Assembly (NCBI RefSeq): GCF_024323335.1
Contig: NC_066583.1
Location: 373,199,175 to 373,263,174 of the forward strand
From: Lathyrus oleraceus
Lineage: Eukaryota > Streptophyta > Magnoliopsida > Fabales > Fabaceae
Length of the DNA stretch: 64,000 nucleotides
Direction of reading: 5' to 3'
Shown here: positions 20,801 through 33,334 of the stretch, piece after piece
Position numbering within the stretch: position 1 is the stretch's first letter
How the letters are laid out: every line of letters begins with the position of its first letter
Notes under the pieces: model-generated
The model's input: only the letters and a program-made list of their open reading frames with translations
What the model was told of the DNA's origin: nothing
Database searches by the model: none
Translations under genes and position numbers: made by a program

Positions 20801-22111
20801 GTATTTCATTTTCCATTATTCATACCATTTAACTTGTTTACTTTAATGTCATTTTCACTTTGCTTATTTGAGCCTTATTTTGTGATTATTTTGTGATTGT
20901 ATATACTTGTTTGTGTTTGTGGTCTTTTGACCTTAATGTACATAATAAGAACAAAAACCCTAAAAGACATCTTGTGTGGACTGTTGGATTTAATCTGAGA
21001 CATTGGACTTAGAATTAGGAAACACTCCCTATGCAAAGGACTTGGCCAATGCCAACTTTCATGAAACCAAGTGCTTCTGATTTGAACTTCATCTGAAGCA
21101 AGTATTGTGATCCCATTTGAGTTCATCTGCAACATGGTCTGATTGAAGCTGTTATTTTGAACCTGTGTCTAATGCCTCTCTTTGAAGTCATCTGATACAT
21201 GGGAAATTATGAAGAAGATAATGGAGTTGCTAAGCTTGGATGTGGCTATCTTTATTTGATGTCTTGCTCTTCATCTTGCTATTTGTGTATTGATATTGCT
21301 TGATTCTAAAGTCCAACGGAAATTTGGGTTTCTATATGACATTCTTGTCTATTGGATTGCATCCCATTGGTCATATCTTTTCAACTCTTAAATTTTTAAT
21401 TTTATCTTAGGATTAGTCTCTTCATCTTCCCGACTTCTTTAATTTCAAATCTCTCCCCCCTTTTTAAAAATCTTCGTTGCTTGTGTTTGTTTTCTAAACT
21501 TAGACCATATTGCAAATTAGAAACTTTGGCCTTATGCCATTGCATTTTAAAACTCTTTTCTTAATCAAACTTGTAAATGAATCTAACTATACTTGACTTA
21601 AAATTTCAAAAGAAAAAAAGAACTAACACTCATTCAAACCTTTGTAGGCCTTTGGTGCCTTTGTTAAACTTAAAATTTTGTTAAAAGCAACTCATTCACT
21701 TTGAAAGTTATACCACGAACTACGAGGTTTTGATCCCTCATTTTATGTTGGTACGTAGGCACAAGTCCGAAGGCCTTGTCAAACACAAAAATATGATTAA
21801 TGAATTCTTTTCTCATCCCTCCACTCTATTTATTGCAAACATCATTTTATACAAAAACACACATGCACACAAGAAAGGGCTCCCTAGGAGTACCTATGAC
21901 ACTTTGGGTGCTAACACCTTCCTTCTGTGTAACCAACCCCATTACCTGTAATCTCTGGAATTTTATTAGTTTTGATTTGAAAACTTCTTATCTTTGGGTT
22001 TTGTTCATACTTTTCCCTTTTCCCTTGAAAACAATAAAAGTGCGGTGGCGACTCTGGTTTTATTGACGTCTAGCTTATCCATAGCTTGATGGTCATGAAT
22101 TTACCGCTACA
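17838..22111 (+). repeat. Ogre-old 5' LTR, second part
   Basis: Continues the LTR begun at 6225 after one copy of the CCTAG duplication, and is matched by 57412-59742. It contains the TATA box at 18952-18960 and two CACCGGAG-type words around 19480. The GGTGGCGACTCT block (22044-22055) found near the 3' end of every Ogre LTR here is present. It ends CCGCTACA at 22111. Open frames in it are short and AT-rich and have no family resemblance. Total LTR length without the insertion is about 4.68 kb. Confidence 0.88.
18952..18960 (+). promoter_or_regulatory. TATA box of the Ogre-old 5' LTR
   Basis: TATAAATAG in the context TTTGGCTATAAATAGAGCC, a canonical plant TATA box. The equivalent is conserved in the 3' LTR (58497-58505) and, slightly altered, in the third LTR copy (61093-61100). 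Conservation across diverged copies supports it as the retrotransposon promoter. Confidence 0.75.
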
Positions 22112-22120
22112 GAAACTAAG

Positions 22121-22138
22121 TGGAGACTCTGCTGGGGA
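22121..22138 (+). other. Primer-binding site of Ogre-old
   Basis: TGGAGACTCTGCTGGGGA, nine bases after the LTR end. It corresponds to TGGCGACTCTACTGGGGA in Ogre-young. Ogre elements are reported to prime from tRNA-Arg, and this fits that type; the C-to-A difference at the fourth base is probably decay. Confidence 0.75.
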
Positions 22139-22989
22139 GTAGTCTCCAGTGGGTTTAGCCTACTTTTTTTGTGTGTATATAATTGTATAGTTGATGTATG
22201 TATATTTGTTTGTGTGATATAATCTGCTTGTTATGCTTGGTGATCTCTGAGTGGTGAGATAAGTTCTAACCCGAACTTGAGTGCAATTAAGATAGGAGGA
22301 TGGTATAGTCATGTTCGACTTGTGTGGAGTAGTCCTTAACAAGTTGGCTTGAGACCCATCTACTCAGTGGAGACCCTTTTGGAGTTATGAATGTCACACA
22401 AGTTATTTGTGGTTAGGCATTACTATCTCTGATTTGGGGTCCGAGAAGCTAAGAACCATAGAACATTTAACCCCCCTTGGCTTATTTAGGACGTAGTGCG
22501 GAGACTGTTCAGGTGTAGACTTGATAACAGTTGTTACGCGATACTACACTCAGACGAGTTTCTCTTGAGAATATTATGGGTTCATGAGTCAGTCATCCTA
22601 ACTGGTAATATCCGATAGACGGAATCAAGACTTTAGGAACTTTTTAGAACATGATCTATAGGTTGTTATCCTTAGTTCACTCCTTTGGGATGGTTCTTAC
22701 CCAGACTCCATGCCCGTGACTCGCAACAAACCCTTGATTCTTGGTTGATTCAATCAAGTCTTGTCAATATCAATGGAACTTGGGTGTTGATAAGGTGAAA
22801 GACATAATCCACCAAAATGGATGATTGATCTTGACAATGACTTGATTCATCCCTTAACCTTTGTTTGTTTGCCTTGTGTGTGATCCCTTATTTGTGATTG
22901 TTGTATTCATGCATTCATGCACAATATAACATTCATCATAAAAATAAATTTCAAGGAACTGAGGTCTCATTTGCAAATATTTTCAGACC
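22139..22989 (+). other. Ogre-old 5' leader between PBS and ORF1
   Basis: 851 bp without a gene. Its only notable feature is the pyrimidine-containing, splice-acceptor-like end TTGCAAATATTTTCAG (finishing at 22986), three bases before the ORF1 ATG. Confidence 0.6.
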
Positions 22990-23222
22990 ATGGATTATGG
23001 ACGAAGGAACACTAAGAAGTACAGTTTCAGATGTCCAGATTTGAAAGATTTAAGGAAGCTATCATCTTTTGTATTAGATCCTTTGGACTTCAAACAATGT
23101 CATGGGAAGCTTTTGTATATCTTGTGTGCTGATGTGGATGAAGGACTTTTGAGTGTGTTGGTTCAGTTCTATGATCCTCTCTATCGTTGCTTCACTTTTC
23201 CTGATTATCAGCTTGTGCCTAC
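22990..23222 (+). pseudogene. Ogre-old ORF1, 5' fragment
   Basis: Starts ACCATGGATTATGG and encodes about 78 residues, with CFTFPDYQLVP at the end. That motif is also present in Ogre-young ORF1 (HHCFTFPDYQLVP), which identifies it as the same protein. The frame is cut at CCTAC (23218-23222) by the solo LTR and resumes at 29243. ORF1 is the extra protein upstream of gag found in Ogre/Tat elements; it resembles the DUF7745 plant mobile-type domain and its role is unknown. Confidence 0.85.
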
Positions 23223-26200
23223 TGTCATACCCCAAAATTCACCCTACCCCTCACAAGTTCATCTAGGTCACTAACCCTAAGCATTCACATATCCTGATAA
23301 TCATTCATCTCACCTACATATTTATTGTATCATAATGCATTCCACTTGCATTCGAAAAAGCATAAAATCATGGGTTTAAGGGTGCTCACCAGGGAGCGTA
23401 GTGGAAACCCTAATTCAGGGAGGGTGCATCTGATTCGTTTGGTTCATTTTAAATGGTTCAGTTTCTTGGTTAAGATTCATGGTTTCGATTCATTGGCTAA
23501 GACTCATTCGAGATGCTACAATCGGTTGCTTGATTGAATAACATTTGGTTGACTTTGATTGATTAGATTTTTTAGTCTTGGATTGACATGTTTTTTTGGT
23601 TTAAGAACATTGGGTTTTTCGGTCGTACCCACATTCATTCCACAAGAAAACGAACATTTTTGCCTAAATTGACTTTTTGGTCAACTGTTGACTTTTTGGT
23701 CAACCAGTTGGCCAAAATCAACCTTCTAATCAAAAACCTTTTCTTATTCATTTTCATATTTGTTAATCCATTTTTTTTTTATCATTTTCATATTTTTTAT
23801 CCATTTCTTAAAACCAATTTCTATTCTTGAAACCAATTCCTAAATCCATTATCCATTTACAAATCCAATTAACCATTAATTCATTTTAATCCAATTTATT
23901 AAGCCATATCTATTTTCAAACCAAATCCAAACAATATCCAATTACAATTCAAAATCCAATTATCCGTTTTTACCCCATATCCAAGTCATTTTTCAAACCA
24001 TATTATCATTTTTAATCCAACTTTCATTCTTAATCCCTCCAATGCTTTTACGAGGATTATTCAAAGCGTGGACTTCACGTTCATGGAATCCTTATGTGTA
24101 TAGTGATTTAGTCTTTGAAGCAATGGCTACCTTTATCAGTCAAGTTCCTGTCCTATCCCTTATTGCCCTTTCCGGTGCTGCCACAACAACCATGATAACA
24201 ACGGCTAGAGAGGCAGTGACACTGCTACTGCCATGTTTGATATTTACAAAACCATTAACAAAACAACATGAAAGTGGACTAGTATGCATAGCTATGGGAA
24301 TCACATTGAATATGTTGCCTGAAAATAAACCATCCATCAACCATTAACATAACAAATCATTTTCATCACAAGAGATCATTCCGTTAACACTAAGCTAATC
24401 ACTAACGGTTCGGCTCCTAGTAAGACTAACATAACCAAAACTAATTCATCTTTAACAAAACCAAGTTTTTCATAATCAATTTCTAATACAAAATACATTT
24501 TAAACTTCCAAAATTATGCGTGACATTACAACAGTTCCAAAGGAAACTTAAAGTAATCCAAGCATTCACAAACTATAGCCAAAGTCGCATAAGCCAGTGT
24601 ACTAAACGCCATAATGCAAAACCGAAAACGCAACGAGCATAACAGCATACCAGTAGCATAACAGCACACCGCATAAACTTCCAAACAGCAACATCAAAAG
24701 CTGCAAGCTACAAACGCAGCCACCATGAGCGCACCGGTAACAAAAATGCAGTTTGAGAAAGAAGCCAATGATCCCTAAGTAAGCTCCATGATAGAACATT
24801 CCACAAGCCTGTTTGCAAATTCAGAACATCAATAAACCAACAACAAATCCATAACAACTCCTAACTTCAATCCTGAACCGAAACACGCTTCCGCCGCTCT
24901 CATAAACCGAACCGGAAACCGCCCTTCAAACTAAACCGCCTCAATCAAACCTTCTAACAGAACTTGTATAAGAACCAGCATATTCATTTATGAATTATTC
25001 ACGGATAGAAAAGGCCAGTTTAATTGAATGTTTATATACTGTTGTTGCCACAAGCAGAAACCTGAGGAGATGAAGTTAGCAACTAAATGGAAGAGTCTTG
25101 AATTTTCTGTTAATACAAGCACTATCTCTTCCAATGAAGATAATGGCTTTGTTAAGCCAAAACACAATAGCCCTTGTAAAATATGGCGAGCTTAATGGAT
25201 CTTTTCTTCTATAGAAAACCAGAAGAGGCCAAGGAGAGAGGAGGATGAAGTACCTGTTCCAGATTTCACCCTTCGCCGACTTCAATGCGGTTATTCCATC
25301 CGATGGTCAGTGGCTTACCGCCATTTAGCCACCATGGACTGATGCAACTCCACCGCCTGTTCCAACAGTTCACGCTGCCAAGTGGACAGCCCCAGAAGCT
25401 GTTACGGAGGAATAGGGTAAAGTTGTTCCACCTCCACAATAGAGGTCTCAATATCCTTCCAACAACTGCAAAAAAAAAAAATCATAAAATAATCAAAACA
25501 AAGTCTAACTTCAAAACTTACGACATAAATTAATTTAACGGAATAAACTAATTTCCAATCCTCTTGGCAGAACTTCCACATAACAAACTTCAATCGATAA
25601 CAAACTCTCCTTTCCAACTCCTAACAAAAACTCTAACTGAATTCTCCTGATCTCTAACTGTCGATAACAATTCATAACAGAATAAAACCATTTGCTAACA
25701 ACTTCGGCTCCATTTTCTAACTCCCTTACAATCACCATAACAAAAACTTATAATTTCACCACTCTCTCACTCTCTCGGCTCCTTCGAACCGGCAATCTTA
25801 AAACCTTCTTCTTCACCCTTCATCATCCTCCAACCACCACTTCTAACTGGACTCTCCTCAACTCTCTTGACCCCATTGACACCCCTCCTCAACCTCAAAC
25901 CTTCCACTCCAACCATAACGTCCAAAACTTCAAAGAGCAGAACCTGCAACTTCTAACGGAGAACCTCAAGAAACCACATCAACTATCAAAGCCTCCGGAG
26001 AACAAAAAAAAAAATTCACAGAAAGTTACTTCAACCATTTTTCTTTAACCGATAACCACCCTCGACCCTCTCACGGCTTCGACTCTGAGAAGATTCAACC
26101 ATCTTCTTCACCCCCAACTTCCACGACTCCTTCACCATCTTCACCCTTCTCCGCGCCATCTCGTAACCTTCGACTCACATACCTCACTCACATACGAATC

Positions 26201-29200
26201 ATAACAACAACACGAACAAGAAGAAAAACAGTGGAAGAAGAACACAGAAGAGGCATAACCGCAGAAGAAGAATTAAGATAGAAGTAGAAGAGAGTGAAGA
26301 AATAAATCGTATACCTTGTTCGAAAGAAAAAGAAAAATCTTCTTCATCCATCATCATATTTCGACGATCTATCCTTCATCTTCAACACAATGGAGCATAT
26401 CCCTCTCTGGAAGCCACGTCAGAACGAACGGACAAGGCATTGAAGAACGAAGACAATCGCAAGCAGAAGCGCATCGGAGAAGCGAAGTTGAATTGCTCGT
26501 CGAATCTCTCGATCGCCCGTGTATACAACCCAATCTGGTGCCGACGGTGATTTCTTTTTCACTTGGATGGGAATACGTTTATTGTTGTCTTCATCGTTTC
26601 TTGCTCATTGTGATTAAACCCGTGTGAAGTTTGGTCCTAAGAGTAGCGTAGGGAAGACGACGGCAAAACAGGTCTAAAGGCGTTTGCGGGGTGTTATGTG
26701 ACCTGACTCGAAATTCCTGGATGAAGCTCATGAGCATCAAACATGTGCTTGGATATTCTGAAGATTTTGGGCTTTTTTTCCCACAAGCTTCATGGCCCAA
26801 TCGAGCCATGATTTCTACACCCCCGATCCGTTTACACACCCATGGCCATGATCATCCTTAATCAAAATTAACCCATGATTAGCTATTTTTTAATGAGTTT
26901 AAATCTTGCTTATTTTTTTGGTTTTTCTTGTTGATTAATCATGTTGTTAATCTTTTGGATCTTGTGAAAATTAGGTGTTTTTAGATTTCAATAATTATGA
27001 ATTAGCACAATTTTAGTGCTTAATTATATTAATTCCTAATTAGGATTAGTCTTGTTTGATTAGGAATTGGTTTAATTATCACGTAGATTTTGATCCTGAT
27101 TTTTTAAGAATTTAATTCGATTGTAGTTTTATCATGCCATGACTAGTATCATTTGCCATTAGATTTTTGTTAATCCATTTTTGTTGATTTAATTCACGAT
27201 TAGATTAACATGCTTAAGTGTAGCTTTTATCATGAATCGTATATTAGGTTGATTTTCACTCAATTTGATTTATATGATCATGTAGATTAGAATTCAATTC
27301 TTGATTTTGGATTGTGAATATCATATTCGATTGATTTTGATCCTAATGCATGTATAGGTAGATTTTAATTTTTAGAATTAATAGTCACTTTAATTGTCCA
27401 TTTAATCGTTTCTTTGGTTTATGGTCATTTTGATTAAATTGAAAATCTCATTTCAATTTAGGTGATGAATACATTGGTATATCTAATTTCATTTGCATTG
27501 ATCGTAGGATAGATCTTGATTACTTTTCATTGATTAATCCATTACCTTTCGAATCAATTCTAACCATTGTACATATTTTCATATTGTTACATCATTCTCA
27601 TTCATGTTAACTCATTGGTTGTTTTGTGTTGTCACACATGACATGGAGAAGCTAGCTCGCTCTTAGCTAACCATGATCCTAACCGTTCCATTTTCATTCA
27701 ATAACTTTGTATTGTTTGAAGTATCATGTCACTTGTATGCCTTAGGCATGATACATATGTTAGTAGTTTATAACTTTTATTTTCTTTTCATTCCCTTTCC
27801 TTTGTATTGTGTGGATCCATCCCCCAATTATGGGTCAAATGATCCCCCTCCCCTTAGTCATGTAGTAGCCTAGCTTTATTATTTTTCTAGATAGTCCACT
27901 ATGCATGTTAATAATCAAAGATAAAATACAAAAAGATAAACAAAGCATTTCGAAAGAAACAAAAGGTACTTGATTCAACATCAAGTTCTGTTCCGAATAA
28001 AACTCACACCATTGCAACGTAAATGCTTGATCCAATGTCAAGCATTCTCCATCCACTCTGAGATCCTTTATTCACATATCTTCTCCCTTCTCTTCTCAAC
28101 CTTATTCCATCTCTCACCTCCATTCTTCACTCACTATTTTCATAATAAATTCAAACGCTTGATTCAAGGTAAGTTCCTTTTTTTCAAAACTGTTTTCATA
28201 ACAAATTGGAATGCAAATGGGGTGTACGTGTTTGTACACAATATTCAAGTAATTCGGTTGTCGGCCATACCTAGCATGAGGACCCGACACTTGACTTTCC
28301 CTCTTAAAACATCTAATGATTTAAACAAGTTAGATCTAGGTTCTATGAGGAAGAAAAAGAATAGTTAGGACTCCATCGTCCTCTCGATTCCCAAGTACTT
28401 TGATTGTTGACTGTACTTAGTCAAGGGTTAGAGACTTGTCGCCCTCTAAGTTCCAATGATTAGACTTGCCAAACTCTTTTCACAATTCAAATCTCTTTTT
28501 TTGGATAAAAAAGAGTGGTTAGGACAACATTGTCCTCTCAACTCTCGAGTTATTGGACCTTTGACTGTATCTAGCCAAGGGTCTAATACTTGTCTCCATG
28601 CATAAAATCGACCCCAACAAATCAAATCATCTTTTGCCTTAGTGCACTCTATTCAAAACCTTTCAATAAGGACATATTACTTCCATTCTACCGTGAACGA
28701 AGCTTAAACCTCCACGTGGGAGCAAGTAATGTTTAACTGTTAGAGTGTGAACCAAGCGTATCCACTTTACCGCGAACAAGCAAAATACTCTCCACTCCCA
28801 TGACAGAGTATACAAGCAAGTGAACAGTAGCACGCGAACGTCAATACTGTTCAGTCAAAATAACAAAAAAATATGTCATTTTGAGCCGAACTACGAAGCT
28901 CTAACTTCCCTATTGCACGTTTGGGGATACGTAGGCACGAGGGCCCAAATCCTTGGCGAGCACACTAACTTAAAACTTAATTTCTTTCCTCATCTCATTC
29001 CCGATAGCAAGCAACATACAGATAAATAAACATCCATACGCATTTGATACGAGCAAGTGGTTCCCATGGAGTACCATGGATGTGAGGGGTGCTAATACAT
29101 TCCCCTTGCATAACCGGCTTCCGAATCCGCTCTTGGTTGTGATGCCTTTTCTCTCATTTGGGGTTTTATCGCTATTTTCCCTTTCCTTTGGAATAAATAA

Positions 29201-29237
29201 AATCTGGTGGCGACTCTGTATTTTTTGCGGCGCTTCA
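23223..29237 (+). repeat. Solo LTR of another Ogre-type element, 6015 bp, inserted in ORF1
   Basis: Begins TGTCATACCCCAAAATTC and ends GCGGCGCTTCA. It is flanked by CCTAC (23218-23222) and CCTAT (29238-29242), a 5 bp duplication with one mismatch, and the ORF1 reading frame is continuous across the insertion point. The block AATAAAATCTGGTGGCGACT near the end (about 29194-29213) is the same 3' signature as in the other Ogre LTRs. No gag, pol, PBS or PPT lies inside, so it is a solo LTR left by LTR-LTR recombination. It holds a TATA-like TTATATAC (25032-25039), a captured gene fragment (24042-24344), and an imperfectly duplicated block around 28340-28600. Otherwise it is AT-rich and non-coding. 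Confidence 0.85.
24042..24344 (+). pseudogene. Captured fragment of a nucleotide-sugar (UDP-galactose type) transporter gene
   Basis: An open frame of 101 codons inside the solo LTR whose product does not look like LTR translation. It contains [54 protein letters not shown] and [10 protein letters not shown] followed by MLPENKP. This reads like the last three to four membrane helices and tail of a plant UDP-galactose transporter 2-like protein (SLC35B/UAA branch of the drug/metabolite transporter superfamily). The identification is from recognition, not a search. Several normally conserved residues look changed (for example [16 protein letters not shown]), and the rest of the protein is missing, so this is a non-functional fragment. 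It has no intron in about 300 bp and the frame is intact, suggesting capture of a single exon or of processed RNA. Confidence 0.6.
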
Positions 29238-29242
29238 CCTAT

Positions 29243-30421
29243 GTTGGAGGAGTATGCCCATTTCTTGGGTATACCTGTATCTGACAAGATACTGTTTAGT
29301 GGATTGGAAGAGATTCCTAAATATCATATTATAGCTGAAGCTATTAACTTGAATAAGTATGAGATAGAGGCTCATTGGGGGAATAAAGGAGGATTGTGTG
29401 GATTGACTTTTGAGTTCCTCATCAAGGAAGTTACTGCCTTTGCTCAAGCCGGTAGTGTGGATGCTTTTGAAGCTATCTTTGTGTTGCTCATCTATGGATT
29501 AGCTTTGTTCCCTAACATTGACGGTTTTGTTGATGTTAATGCCATTAGAACTTTCTTGATTGGGAATCCTGTGCCTACTTTGTTAGGTGATATGTATTTC
29601 TCTTTGCATCTAAGGAATTCTAAGGGTGGTGGAAATATCGTCTGTTGCGTTCCTCTTCTGTACAAGTGGTTTATTTTGCACTTGCCTCAGATGCCTACTT
29701 TTGTGGAGAACAAACAATGTCTACGGTGGTCTCAGAGACTTATGTCTCTCCCTAATGATGATATAGTTTGGTATGATTCTTCATAGGGTAGCTTGGAGAT
29801 TATTGATTGTTGTGGTGAATTCTCTAATGTGCCTTTCATTGGTACACAAGGAGGAATCAACTACAACCCTGCGTTGGATCGTCGTCAGCTTGGGTTCCCC
29901 TTGAGAGACAAACCTAATAACACTTTGTTAGAAGGTCTTTTCTATCAAGAGGGTAAAGATCCCAAATATTTGACGTAGAAGATTGTACGCGCTTGGCATA
30001 ATGTGCATAGGAAAGGGAGATCCGAGCTTGGTCTGTGCAAGTGTGTAGCTTTGGAAGCTTAGACTCTTTGGGTGAAGAAAAGAGCTTTGGAATTAAAGAT
30101 GCCTTATGCTTGTGAGAGACCTATGTCTATGATTGTGGTTGAGCCATCAACTCTCCCTAACCAAGATGTAGAGGAGTTGGAAGACGCGCTTGCCAAAATG
30201 AAGCAAGATAAGGATATGTGGGAAGAGAGATCCATGTTTTAAGCAGAAAGCATGAGGAGTTGCAGCTTGAGTCTAGGGACAAAGATGCACTTATTGAGCT
30301 TCTTGAAGACCGAGAATTGAAGAGACAGAGAGAGCCAGAGGTTTCATCTTCCTCTAGTATGCCTCAGCCTTCCGTTTCTTGGAAGAAGATTGTTGATCAA
30401 CTTGTCCTTGAGAAGACTTAG
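29243..30421 (+). pseudogene. Ogre-old ORF1, 3' fragment with several stops
   Basis: Resumes ORF1 with LEEYAHFLGIPVSDK and runs through IFVLLIYGLALFPNIDGFVDVNAI, NPVPTLLGDMYFSLH, CCVPLLYKWF and GEFSNVPFIGTQGGI. All of these align with the intact ORF1 of Ogre-young (46203-47447). In-frame stops occur at 29784-29786, 29976-29978 and about 30061, followed by a frameshift before 30218. The C-terminal part (ELQLESRDKDALIELLEDRE) is coiled-coil-like. Most stops are TAG where Gln is plausible. Confidence 0.85.
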
Positions 30422-30677
30422 ATGAAGACTTCCTTTGAGTCCGAGATTCGACGCATCTGAAGGAAGTACGCGCCTGCGGCCCGATCTTCTGATATTGTTG
30501 TTGGGGATCCTTCCAATTATATAAATAAAAGAGATTTTTTATGGTCATATCAAATTGTTGCAATTTTTGTTATAAATATATATATTTGCAAATAAAATAG
30601 TAAGTTCCTTGAAAAATAAAAACAATCAAGCATTGCATTTCATGCATCATTTGCATATCAGGTTTCTCTTCCTCCAG

Positions 30678-33078
30678 ATGTCTTATTGGCATTTCTTATG
30701 TGCTTCAGCCAAGCTGACTCATCGATATAATACTCGCACCAATCACTCAAGAATCATGGAACATCTAGAGCAAGAGAACAGAGATTTGAAGGACGAGATT
30801 GCCCGTATGACTGCCATGATGGAGTCAGTGTTAACTGCTCAGAGCCAATCTTCTCCAATGCCTGTAACTCCTCCTCCTCAGAGAACTATCATTTCAGAGG
30901 TTGCTACCTCTACCATTCTTGCTACTGCTGCTCACTTTGCGCCTGCTATGCCTGCCGGATTCCCGTGGGGAATGCTGCCCAATTTCATGCCTGAAGGTTT
31001 TGTGTCTACATTTGCTTCCATGCCGACATCTAGCCCGGTGATGTCTGTGCCACCACCGGTTGTTCACACTTTACCCTGTGTTGAAGACACCATCTATCAT
31101 TCTGAGCCGTCTGAGGGTCCGAATGTGTATGAGAAGATGGATGAAATGAAATACCAATTCCTTGAGCCGCGAAAGGAGTTGAAGACCTTGAGGGGAAAAG
31201 ATTTGTTCGGTAAGAGTGTTGTAGAACTTTGGTTGGTTCCTAATGTGAAAATCCTGATGAAGTTCAAAGTCCTGGACTTTGAAAAGTATAAGGGGAATAC
31301 TTGTCCGCTCAGTCATCTCGTCATGTATGCTAGAAATATGTCGACGTAAACTGATAATGATCAGTTACTGATTCATTATTTCCAAGACAGTCTGACTGGT
31401 GCCGCTTTGATATGGTACATGGGTTTAGATAGTGTGAGTGTCCTCACATTCAATGATTTGGATGAGGCTTTCGTGAAGCAGTACAAGTATAGTATGGATA
31501 TGGCACCAGATAAGGATCAGTTAAGATCATTATCTTAGAAGGATAAGGAGACGTTTAAAGAATATGCCCAGCGATGGAGAGAACTTGCCGCTTAGATTAA
31601 TCCTCCTTTGGAAGAAAAGGAGATGATCAAGATTTTTCTTAAGACCCTGAACTCATTTTACTATGAGCGCATGATTGCCAGTGCCCCCAGTGATTTTACT
31701 GAGATGGTAAACATGGGGATAAGGTTGGAAGAAGGTGTCCAAGAGGGACGGTTGTCTAAAGAAGAGGTTTCGCCTAGCAAGAAGTATGGCAGTGGGTTTT
31801 CCAAAAAGAAAGATAACGAGACCAATGCAGTATCTATTGGGAGGTAGATGAGGCCTCGTGTTAGAAGGAGTCCACAACCCTATCAACATCATCATCAAGT
31901 ATCATATGTAATTTCGGTATTTTCTAACAGTCAATCTACACCAGTTCTACAACAGCGTCAACAACAGCCACCGCAACGAACAAACACCTACAACAACAAT
32001 ATCAACAACCGCAAAATTTTGAGAGGAAGAAGGTATCTTTTGACCTAGTTCCTATAACTTATTCTGAATTGTATCTATCATTGGTTCTCAAGAACCTTTT
32101 GCAACCGAGAAATCTGCCTCAGATTCCTGAACCACTTCCATGGTGGTATAAACCGGAACTTCGTTGTGCCATTCACCAAGGAGCTCCCCGTCATGATATT
32201 GATAATTGCTACCCATTTAAGTATGAAGTCCAAAAGCTGGTTAAGAGTGGAATGATGTCCTTTGAGAACCGTGCGCCGAATGTCAAAGCTAACCCACTAC
32301 CTGCTCATGGCAATTCATCTGTTAATATGGTGGAAGGCTGTCCTGGGGAGTTCAAGGTATTTGATGTCCACTTTATTAGAAGGTCCTTGGTGATGATGCA
32401 CAAGGATATCTGTTTGGTAAGTGATTGTGAGCATGACCATGATGGTTGTGCAATCTGCAGTGTCAATCCTAGAGGTTATATGGTTGTGAAGAGAGACATT
32501 TAGAGGTTGATGGATGAAGGTATGATTTAGTGTCCACCCGACCTATAGCTGCTTGTTAGGAAGGCCATGGATACATGAGGTTGGAGCAGTTACGTCAACG
32601 TTGCATCAGAAATTGAAGTTCGTCAAGAATGGAAAGTTGGTTATTATCGGTGAGGAGAAGGCTTTGTTGGTAAGCCACTTGTCGTCTTTCTCTTACATAG
32701 AAGTTAAGGATGAGATTGGAACTCTGTTCCACGCCTTATCTATTGCTGAGAAAAGAGAGTTGGGGCACCTATGTACTCATCCAAAGATGCATAGAACATT
32801 GTCGAAGATGGTAATTCTGATCAGTGGGGCCAGATGGTATAGGTCGCCAACAACAAGAGAAAAGTTGGTTTGGGATTCCAACGAGGTTCATTTGTGATTA
32901 TAGCTGAAGATGTGCAACCCAGTTTCCATAGCAGAGGGTTCATTCATGGTAATGAACAACACTTAACTGCCGTATTCGAGGGTGATAAAGATGAAGGCTC
33001 CACCAATTTTTTGATGCATGGAAAAGCTTGCAACAATTGGACTGCTGTAGATGTTCCTATTATTATGCATCGATCTAA
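30678..33078 (+). pseudogene. Ogre-old GAG-PRO, degenerate, most of protease deleted
   Basis: The N-terminus includes a coiled coil (MEHLEQENRDLKDEIARMTAM from the Met at 30756) and a Pro-rich segment. The gag core is recognisable: LTGAALIWYMGLDS, FVKQYKYSMDMAPD, KEYAQRWRELAA and FTEMVNMGIRLEEGV. A Cys/His cluster (RCAIHQGAPRHDIDNC) matches RCAYHSNCPGHDTNNC in Ogre-young. Stops fall at 31347-31349, about 31537, about 31593, 31845-31847 and 32501-32503, with frameshifts near 32040 and 32510. Near 32530 the sequence jumps from GYMVVKRDI-type gag sequence to CLLGRPWIHEVGAVTSTLH. That removes about 1 kb present in Ogre-young, including the protease DNGSS active site. The last codons lead into a GT donor at 33079. 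Confidence 0.8.
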
Positions 33079-33334
33079 GTAATTGCTTTTATTTGTTTTT
33101 GAAAATCCATCTCATATGCCTAAGGGAGAGGTGAACATTGTTTGGGTATTTTCAAATTTGATCTTCAATAAAATATAATTCTATTCATCCACATCTATGA
33201 TGTTTTATTTGTACTTTTTTCTTTTTATGAAAATGGTAATCACAAAAAACATAAATAAATAATAATTTGTCCATCTGCATAATATTTGGTCACAATTCAC
33301 TTCTCTAAAAACAAAATATCAAATTATTATGCAG
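33079..33334 (+). other. Predicted Ogre intron between PRO and RT (256 bp)
   Basis: Begins GTAATTGC inside the terminal AAG-TAA of the gag-pro frame and ends ATTATTATGCAG. Removing it removes the stop codon and joins the gag-pro frame to the RT frame in register. An intron at this place is a hallmark of Ogre elements. The interior is AT-rich, as plant introns are. Confidence 0.75.

Noticed and set aside
22040..22060. GGTGGCGACTCT near the LTR end as the primer-binding site
   Set aside because: It lies inside the LTR in all four Ogre-type LTR ends seen; the PBS proper is downstream of the CTACA/TTACA terminus.
25692..26048. 118-codon frame in the solo LTR
   Set aside because: Ser/Thr/Pro/Asn low-complexity composition from a CT-rich leader-like LTR segment; no recognisable domain.
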